From the NCBI GenBank assembly GCA_018268915.1, contig JAFDVQ010000018.1:1-64000 (forward strand): a stretch of 64,000 bases of DNA, in the 5' to 3' direction. Made by a program: the position numbers and the translations under genes. The DNA is from Acidobacteriota bacterium (GTDB taxonomy: Bacteria > Acidobacteriota > Terriglobia > Terriglobales > Acidobacteriaceae). Shown piece after piece: positions 58,196 through 64,000 of this stretch. The stretch's first letter is position 1. Each line of letters starts with the position of its first letter. The notes beneath the pieces are model-generated. The model saw nothing but the letters and a program-made list of their open reading frames with translations. It searched no databases and was not told the origin of the DNA.

Positions 58196-61100
58196 ATGAG
58201 CACATCGCGAAGAGACTTTTTGAGGACCACCATGGTTGCGGGAGCGGCTGTGGCGGTGGATGGCGTATCGACGTTTGCGCAATCGCCGCATCCTGGTGCT
58301 GCCGGTTCCGTTCCAGCCGGGAACGCTCAGACGGCACCAGCCGAAAAGGCTGTCGGCTACACGGCAGGGATCGGGGTCTATCCCGGAGAGCCAAGTGAGA
58401 ATTTTGATCCGATCCTGGTTCCGGATACCAGCGGGAATTATAGGAATCTTGCGCTGCTTCGACCTGCGTATCACTCCAGCAGCTATGACTACAATCTGAC
58501 GGCGCAGCTTGTTACAGATGGGATCAAGTCCACCGGCCTTCCACAGTGGGTAGTTGTATCTGAAGGGACGCGAGGGCCGCTGCCAAAGACGGAACGTGAG
58601 ACGGTCCTTGACCACTGTCCGATGAACGCGCTGGAAGTGCTGGGCGGTACGGCGCAGATAGATATTCAGGTTGGCGGCGGTGAGTCTGCCCCGGAAGTTG
58701 ACAAGATTCAGCTCTTCGTAGTGTCGCCGTTGACGGCGTCGCCTAGTTCGCTGAAGTTTACGATTTCGACTTCGGAAGATGGGCGGACATGGCAGGAGGT
58801 AGGCAGTGTCGATTCGCCGAAGCCGACTTCGACCGATGGGTATCCGCCAGATTTCTGCGCGCCCAATCACTTCTTTACGCCGACGATTCAGCTGGGCTCT
58901 GCTACGCGGAGCCGGTTCTATCGCGTGGTGTGTTCCATGGGACTGCGCGGTGAGATCAGCGCTTTTGGGACGTCGTGGAAGATTGGGCAGGTTGTTTTCT
59001 TCAAAGGCGACGATCGGGTCGAGCTTGGTGGGCCGTACAACTTTACGAGCGCCTGGATGAGCGCTGGGCTCGGTGAGGAGTGGGTTTACGTGGATCTCGG
59101 TGCGCGATGCGAGTTTGACCACGTGAAGCTGCACTGGATTGCCCGGGCTTCGCAGGGGTCGGTGCAAGTTTCAGACGATGCGGAGTCGTGGCGCGATGTT
59201 CAGACCTTGAGCGCATCGGCGGAGCTGGTGGATGACTTCAAGCTGGCGGAGGCGACCTCGGGCCGGTATGTACGCGTGTTGATGGCACGGCCGGCGACTG
59301 AGCACGGTTACATACTGAGCGAAATTGAAGTGTTTGGGCGTGGTGGATTTGTTGCAAAGCCGAAGGCGACGCCGCAACAGTCGGCGGAGCGCGGTCTGAG
59401 GCTGGCAGGTGGATCATGGCGGCTGCAGCGGACGAACTTCGTGTCGGATGGTGGCGATACAGTTTCGAAGGCGGGATTCAAGGATGACGAATGGCTTGTC
59501 GCAACTGTGCCAGGGACTGTGCTGTCTTCGTATCTGAATGTCGGTGCGGTGCCTGATCCGAATTTCGCATCGAATCAACTGCACATCTCAGATTCTTATT
59601 TCCATTCAGATTTCTGGTACCGGAATGAATTCATGGCTCCGGCCAAGGCTCCGGAACAGACCGCGTGGCTGAACTTCGATGGAATCAACTGGAAGGCCGA
59701 TGTCTTCTTAAACGGCGAGAAGCTGGGGCGAATTGAAGGCGGATTTATCCGCGGGCGCTTTGATGTTTCGCAAAAACTGCTGGCAGGCAAAGTTAATGCG
59801 ATCGCTGTGCGGATTGAGAAGAATGCAAACCCGGGCAGCGTGCACCAGAAGACCTATGAGGTCTGCAGTAAAAACGGCGGAGGTCTTGGATTGGACAATC
59901 CGACGTTCCATTCGACGGTTGGATGGGACTGGATTTCGACGATGCGTGGCCGCGATATCGGCATCTGGGGAGACGTGTCAATTGAGATTGCGGATGCGGT
60001 GACGATTGAGAATCCGTTCATCTCAACGAAACTGCCCCTGCCGGATGTTTCATCGGCGGAGCTTACAGTGCAGGCCGATGTGATCAATCACTCGGCGCAT
60101 GCGTGGAAGGGAGTCCTGCACGGGCAGATTGGTGAGATCAGCTTTGAGCAGAAGGTAAAGCTCGCAGCAAATGAGCACAAAACCATCACCCTCGATCCGT
60201 CGAACACGCCTGCATTGAAGGTATCGAATCCAAAGCTCTGGTGGCCTACCGGGTACGGCGATCCCTATTTATATGATGTACAGCTTTCGATTCGGGCAGG
60301 GTCGAAGGTGCTGGACGCAAAGTCGTTCAAGACCGGCATTCGCCAGATGACCTACAGCGAAGATGGCGGCGATCTGCGGATATGGGTCAATGGGCGACGC
60401 TTTGTGGCGCGCGGTGGGAACTGGGGATTTGCAGAATCGATGCTGCGGTATAGAGCGCGCGAGTACGATGCGGCGATTCGCTATCACCGCGAGATGAACT
60501 TCACGATGATCCGGAACTGGGTTGGTCAGATTCCCGATGACGCCTTCTATGAGGCGTGCGACCGGCATGGAGTGGTGGTGTGGCAAGACTTCTGGCTTGC
60601 GAACCCATGGGATGGTCCAGAACCAAACGACAGCGAGATGTTTCTGAAGAACGCGAAGGACCTGGTACTGAGGATACGCAATCATCCTTCGGTTGGGCTG
60701 TATTGCGGGCGGAATGAGGGATTCCCGCCGGAACCGCTCGAGTCGGGTCTGAGAAAAATCCTCGGTGAGCTCCATCCTCTGCATTACATTCCGAGTTCTG
60801 CGGACAAGGTCGTGAGCGGACATGGCCCCTACTGGGCGAACCCTGCTCCGTACTATTTCCAGATAGCGGACAAGCAGTTGCATAGCGAAATCGGTGCGCC
60901 GAACATCCCGCCACTCGAGAGCGTGCGACTGATGATGCCGGAAAAATCGCTCTGGCCGCAGGCACTGGATTGGGGCATGCACGACTTCTGCCTCAAGGGA
61001 GCAATGAACGGAGAAGCCTTTCACTCGATCGTCGAAAACAGCTACGGGGGCGCAAGCAGCGCCGAGGAGTGGATAAAGCTTGCGCAGTATGTGAACTATG

Positions 61101-61828
61101 ACGTTTACCGTGCGATGTTCGAGGCACAGAGCAAGTACCGCATGGGCGTGCTGCTGTGGATGAGCCACTCGTGCTGGCCGTCCTTTGTCTGGCAGACGTA
61201 CGACTATTTCTTCGAGCCAACTGCGGCGTATTACGGATGCAAAAAGGGGTCAGAGCCGCTGCATATTCAATGGAACAGCCTCGAAGAGACAATCGAGGTG
61301 GTGAACTATAGCGCAGGTAAGGTCGACGGCCTGCAAGCTTCCGTGGAAATTTTGAATATGGATGGAAAGCGCGTTGACCAGAAGACGGCAACGCTGGACA
61401 GCGCGGAGGATTCGACTTCGTCGATCATGCGCATGAGTTATCCATCGGGGCTGACGCCGGTTCACTTCTTGCGGCTTGCTCTGACACGCGGGTCTGAAAC
61501 CGTTTCAAGCAACTTTTATCTAAGGGGAGTGAAGCAGAACGATTTCAGAGCGATTCGAGAGCTGCCGACGCCGAAACTGGAAATCAACTCCAGCCAGGAA
61601 AGAAAGGGTAATGAATGGCAACTCACGGCGACCATTCAGAACGCTGGTCAATCGCCAGGTTTAATGGTTAGGGTAAAGGCAGTGAGGGAGAAGTCGGGAG
61701 ACCGGATTCTTCCGGCTGTTTACTCGGACAATTACATTGCCTTGATGCCGGGTGAATCGCGCAACGTAACCGTGCAGCTAAGAGAAGCGGATACGCGTGG
61801 AGAGATGCCGAAGCTGGTTCTTGGGTAA
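58196..61828 (+). CDS. Tat-exported GH2-family glycosidase with discoidin domain
   Basis: ATG 58196 opens a twin-arginine signal (STSRRDFLRTTMVAGAAVAV), so 1210 residues. Residues about 75-390 are an F5/8 type C (discoidin) sugar-binding domain. From about 400 come the GH2 sandwich domain and, from about 735, the catalytic barrel. The likely acid/base is Glu841 in YCGRNEG and the nucleophile Glu898 in LHSEIGAPN. The closest known activities are exo-beta-glucosaminidase and beta-mannosidase; which applies is not clear. A frame from 58154 would remove the twin-arginine from the N-terminus, so it is less likely. Its location after the exopolysaccharide operon suggests a role in trimming surface glycans. 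Confidence 0.85.
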   Translation: MSTSRRDFLRTTMVAGAAVAVDGVSTFAQSPHPGAAGSVPAGNAQTAPAEKAVGYTAGIGVYPGEPSENFDPILVPDTSGNYRNLALLRPAYHSSSYDYNLTAQLVTDGIKSTGLPQWVVVSEGTRGPLPKTERETVLDHCPMNALEVLGGTAQIDIQVGGGESAPEVDKIQLFVVSPLTASPSSLKFTISTSEDGRTWQEVGSVDSPKPTSTDGYPPDFCAPNHFFTPTIQLGSATRSRFYRVVCSMGLRGEISAFGTSWKIGQVVFFKGDDRVELGGPYNFTSAWMSAGLGEEWVYVDLGARCEFDHVKLHWIARASQGSVQVSDDAESWRDVQTLSASAELVDDFKLAEATSGRYVRVLMARPATEHGYILSEIEVFGRGGFVAKPKATPQQSAERGLRLAGGSWRLQRTNFVSDGGDTVSKAGFKDDEWLVATVPGTVLSSYLNVGAVPDPNFASNQLHISDSYFHSDFWYRNEFMAPAKAPEQTAWLNFDGINWKADVFLNGEKLGRIEGGFIRGRFDVSQKLLAGKVNAIAVRIEKNANPGSVHQKTYEVCSKNGGGLGLDNPTFHSTVGWDWISTMRGRDIGIWGDVSIEIADAVTIENPFISTKLPLPDVSSAELTVQADVINHSAHAWKGVLHGQIGEISFEQKVKLAANEHKTITLDPSNTPALKVSNPKLWWPTGYGDPYLYDVQLSIRAGSKVLDAKSFKTGIRQMTYSEDGGDLRIWVNGRRFVARGGNWGFAESMLRYRAREYDAAIRYHREMNFTMIRNWVGQIPDDAFYEACDRHGVVVWQDFWLANPWDGPEPNDSEMFLKNAKDLVLRIRNHPSVGLYCGRNEGFPPEPLESGLRKILGELHPLHYIPSSADKVVSGHGPYWANPAPYYFQIADKQLHSEIGAPNIPPLESVRLMMPEKSLWPQALDWGMHDFCLKGAMNGEAFHSIVENSYGGASSAEEWIKLAQYVNYDVYRAMFEAQSKYRMGVLLWMSHSCWPSFVWQTYDYFFEPTAAYYGCKKGSEPLHIQWNSLEETIEVVNYSAGKVDGLQASVEILNMDGKRVDQKTATLDSAEDSTSSIMRMSYPSGLTPVHFLRLALTRGSETVSSNFYLRGVKQNDFRAIRELPTPKLEINSSQERKGNEWQLTATIQNAGQSPGLMVRVKAVREKSGDRILPAVYSDNYIALMPGESRNVTVQLREADTRGEMPKLVLG

Positions 61829-61859
61829 TTTTTGTACCGGCAGGCTCGACGGTGAGGAC

Positions 61860-62840
61860 TCAAAGGCTAAGCCCGGTTTCCATTGATTTCTCGGTAGCTA
61901 CACCCCAGGCCATGGCTGGAGTGTTGTGAGCCAGGCCGAATCTGCCGTCGGGTCCGAGAAGTATGATTCCGCCGCGGCCGCCCAAGCGGCTGAAGAGATA
62001 GGACATGGCCTCACGGGTTGCGAGGTCAGGCGCGGTACCTGCAGCAACTCGATCGACGGCCCACTTGCCAAGCACGAGCTTCATGATGGGCTCGCCCCAG
62101 CCGGTGAGTGAGACGGCGGCAGAGAGATTGTCGGCATAGCAGCCGCAACCAATCAAGGATGAATCGCCAACGCGGCCGGGGGTTTTGTTCAGCGTGCCTC
62201 CGGTGGAGGTTCCGGCGGCGAGGTTGCCGTGAATGTCGAGAGCGACAGCACCGACTGTGTCGTGGCTCTGAAATTCTGCGGTTTCCGCGGCGCGAGCAAC
62301 GGCGGTTTCGGGGCTCTTGTCATCTTCAAGGCCGCTGAACGTGTCGTCGGCAAGACCGGCAGCTTCCCGCTGTTTCGCTTGCTTGAGGCGCTCGCGTTCG
62401 CGATCGAGAACGAGTTCGGAGTTTTCAATGAGGGGCATGCCATTGGCGTGGGCGAATTCTTCGGCCCCTGCACCGACGAAGTAGACGTGGGGGCTCTTCT
62501 CAAGCACGAGGCGTGCGGCTTGAATTGGGTTGCGAAGACGCTCGACACAGGCAACGCCCCCTGCTTTCATACGGCCGCCATCCATGAGGAGCGCATCGAG
62601 TTGAACGCGACCATCCGATGTGAGAAAACTTCCACGACCCGCATCGAAGGTGGGATCGTCCTCCATCACTGTCACTGCGGCTTCGACAGCGTCGATGGAT
62701 GCGCCACCTCGAGAGAGCACGGCGAAACCAGCCTCCATGGCTTTGCGGACGCCGGATTCGTGCGCTGCGGCGTAGTCATCGGGAATGGCCCATGCTCCGC
62801 CATGAACGACCAGGACAGGTTTGGGTGTAGCAGCTCTCAC
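61860..62840 (-). CDS. Isoaspartyl peptidase / L-asparaginase (Ntn hydrolase)
   Basis: A 326-residue precursor that would cut itself before Thr195 in the block SHDTVGAVALD to expose the catalytic Thr. The start PVLVVHGGAWAIP, DPTFDAGRGSFLTSDG and GTSTGGTLNKTPGRVGDSSLIGCGCYAD are diagnostic. The enzyme removes isoaspartyl residues from damaged peptides and can hydrolyse asparagine. No signal peptide is seen. It is convergent with the GH2 gene, 31 bases apart. Confidence 0.93.
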   Translation of the reverse strand: MRAATPKPVLVVHGGAWAIPDDYAAAHESGVRKAMEAGFAVLSRGGASIDAVEAAVTVMEDDPTFDAGRGSFLTSDGRVQLDALLMDGGRMKAGGVACVERLRNPIQAARLVLEKSPHVYFVGAGAEEFAHANGMPLIENSELVLDRERERLKQAKQREAAGLADDTFSGLEDDKSPETAVARAAETAEFQSHDTVGAVALDIHGNLAAGTSTGGTLNKTPGRVGDSSLIGCGCYADNLSAAVSLTGWGEPIMKLVLGKWAVDRVAAGTAPDLATREAMSYLFSRLGGRGGIILLGPDGRFGLAHNTPAMAWGVATEKSMETGLSL

Positions 62841-63103
62841 TGGGTAATGGTAGTCGATTGGGTTGACGGTCGAGTTTTAGCGGATCTGATACTCGCGATT
62901 TTCTGTTCGATCAGCACACATCCTCGAGATTTGTTTGCAAGCGCCTGAATCGATTGAGGTAGAGGGTCGATGCTGCGTTTGCGTTGAATTTAGCTTCTTT
63001 TGAGTAAGCTGAAGACAATTCCAGGATGATCCAGTCGAGTCGGCGCGTGACACTCGGCCGTCTCAATTTCAAACTCGCGGGATGAACTGCGGAAAGTGAA
63101 CCA

Positions 63104-63325
63104 ATGAGCGCAGCAGCAGACAAGAAACGTGCCGAATTGAAGAAGCGGCGCAACAGAAGTCGTCGGGCAATCTCAACAAAGCTAAAGGCAGCAGCAGAGG
63201 TTCTTCTTCGGCGCGAAGGCAGGTCGGTCATCGGTAAATTGGCGAAACAGTCCCGGGAAGGAAACATCGAAAGCGCGAAGCTGCTCTTCGGAGTGGCACA
63301 AGGCCAAAGCACCGAGGGCGAGTAA
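63104..63325 (+). CDS. Small basic protein of unknown function
   Basis: A 73-residue protein, very rich in Lys and Arg in the first 35 residues (KKRAELKKRRNRSRRAIS) and then helical (KAAAEVLLRREGRSVIGKLA). GGAAAG lies six bases before the ATG, which supports it as a real gene. It might bind nucleic acid, judging only by charge. No family was recognised. The overlapping antisense frame 62911-63330 is judged a shadow. Confidence 0.45.
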   Translation: MSAAADKKRAELKKRRNRSRRAISTKLKAAAEVLLRREGRSVIGKLAKQSREGNIESAKLLFGVAQGQSTEGE

Positions 63326-63474
63326 CGCACCTTGCTTTTGGTTCGGATAAGAAAGTGAAGCGATTCGGCCGGGTTGAGTTTTGCCCGTATGCCTCAATTG
63401 GGACTTCAAGCGGATGTTGCTTTGGAGTTCCATGGAACTTGAGACTTCCGAGACATTGAAAAGGACAGATGGTG

Positions 63475-64000
63475 ATGAGTTTCTTACGGATTGGTTTGGT
63501 CCGCGCAGCGATGATTTTGGGAATACTCTGGACGATGTTGTCGCCTGGGGCACTCGCGCAGTTGATCAGCACTACGACTGTGCAGGGGACGGTGTATCTG
63601 GCGAACGGGTCTCCAGGCTCGGGGACCTTGCAGGTGAGCTGGCCCGCATTTACCACAGCATCGAACCAGGCAGTCGCCGCAGGCAGGCTGACAACGAACA
63701 TTGGAGCCGATGGTTTTGTGAGCGTGAACCTAATGCCAAACCTTGGCTCTTCTCCAGCTGGTTTGTTTTACACGGCCATCTACCACATGAAAGATGGCAC
63801 AACGAGTACGGAGTACTGGGTAGTCCCGGCGGCGGAGCAGGCCAGCATCGGACAAGTGCGATCGCAAGTCATGCCGGCGGCACAAGCGCTGCAGGCTGTG
63901 AACAAAGCCTACGTAGACCAGGCAATTCAATCGGTTTCACAAGGGAACCTGACGTCAAGCGGAGGACAGCTTACAGGACCCTTGTATCTGACTGGAGATC
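63475..64000 (+). CDS. Secreted tail-fibre-like protein, N-terminal part (partial)
   Basis: The frame runs off the right edge. AAAGGA before 63469 and 63475 supports either ATG. A signal peptide (about 1-30, ending in PGALAQ) is followed by a beta-rich domain starting TVQGTVYLANGSPGSGTLQV. Near the window end AVNKAYVDQAIQSV and SSGGQLTGPLYLTGD recall the repeated collar segments of phage tail fibres, here on an exported protein. Such proteins are frequent, large and uncharacterised in acidobacteria, as I recall. A surface adhesin is the likeliest role. Confidence 0.6.
   Translation, partial: MSFLRIGLVRAAMILGILWTMLSPGALAQLISTTTVQGTVYLANGSPGSGTLQVSWPAFTTASNQAVAAGRLTTNIGADGFVSVNLMPNLGSSPAGLFYTAIYHMKDGTTSTEYWVVPAAEQASIGQVRSQVMPAAQALQAVNKAYVDQAIQSVSQGNLTSSGGQLTGPLYLTGD

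Noticed and set aside
62911..63330. Minus-strand open frame of 139 codons at the small basic protein
   Set aside because: It covers a non-coding gap and the antisense of the small gene, with no domain and no ribosome site; judged a shadow.

Overview
The window looks like a chromosome segment of an acidobacterium (Acidobacteriota, Terriglobia-like). This is an inference from GC-rich coding with frequent GTG/TTG starts, an Oar-type TonB receptor with an N-terminal carboxypeptidase-regulatory domain, secreted CE15 and GH2 enzymes, a very large multi-SLBB polysaccharide exporter, and small dispersed GCTGAAGC palindromes. No rRNA, tRNA, CRISPR array or insertion sequence was seen.

Layout. 1-11.6 kb: alpha-glucan and trehalose metabolism, with the end of GlgE, a trehalose synthase-maltokinase fusion, a GT-A-like glycosyltransferase, an MscS-type membrane protein, and treY-treZ on the other strand. 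11.7-14.2 kb: an ArsB/NhaD-type transporter and DNA polymerase IV. 14.4-23.5 kb: secreted polysaccharide enzymes (SGNH esterase, CE15 esterase, a GH-like/FGE-like fusion) and an Oar-like TonB receptor. 23.9-28.6 kb: two closely similar LytTR response regulators, one orphan and one coupled to a LytS-like kinase, flanking a Sel1-repeat protein. 28.9 kb: a SRPBCC protein behind a near-consensus sigma-54 promoter.

29.4-38.9 kb (minus strand): ribB, two cupredoxin-type proteins, two c-type cytochromes, two outer-membrane porin-like proteins, an OmpR-family regulator with its kinase, and an O-antigen ligase/polymerase. 39.0-49.5 kb: a cluster I do not recognise as any described system. It has a PhyH-type dioxygenase, a nucleotidyltransferase, two methyltransferases, a stand-alone GTP cyclohydrolase II, a B12-type radical SAM protein, an amidohydrolase, a GT1 glycosyltransferase and a HPr-kinase-like ATPase. 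49.7-58.0 kb: an exopolysaccharide operon (Wza-like, Wzz-like, Wzx-like, GT4, priming phosphoglycosyltransferase), mostly with 4-base overlaps. 58.2-64 kb: a Tat-exported GH2 enzyme, an isoaspartyl peptidase, a small basic protein and the start of a secreted tail-fibre-like protein.

The most interesting signal is regulatory. Tandem TGACA units at an exact 11-base spacing lie upstream of ribB, a porin/cytochrome operon, the dioxygenase, the radical SAM gene and the exopolysaccharide operon. Weaker versions precede the nucleotidyltransferase, GTP cyclohydrolase II and HPr-kinase-like genes. In every case the units read in the direction of the gene. They suggest that one regulator, perhaps the OmpR-family protein encoded here, joins flavin-precursor synthesis, periplasmic electron carriers, an unknown small-molecule pathway and exopolysaccharide export into one regulon.
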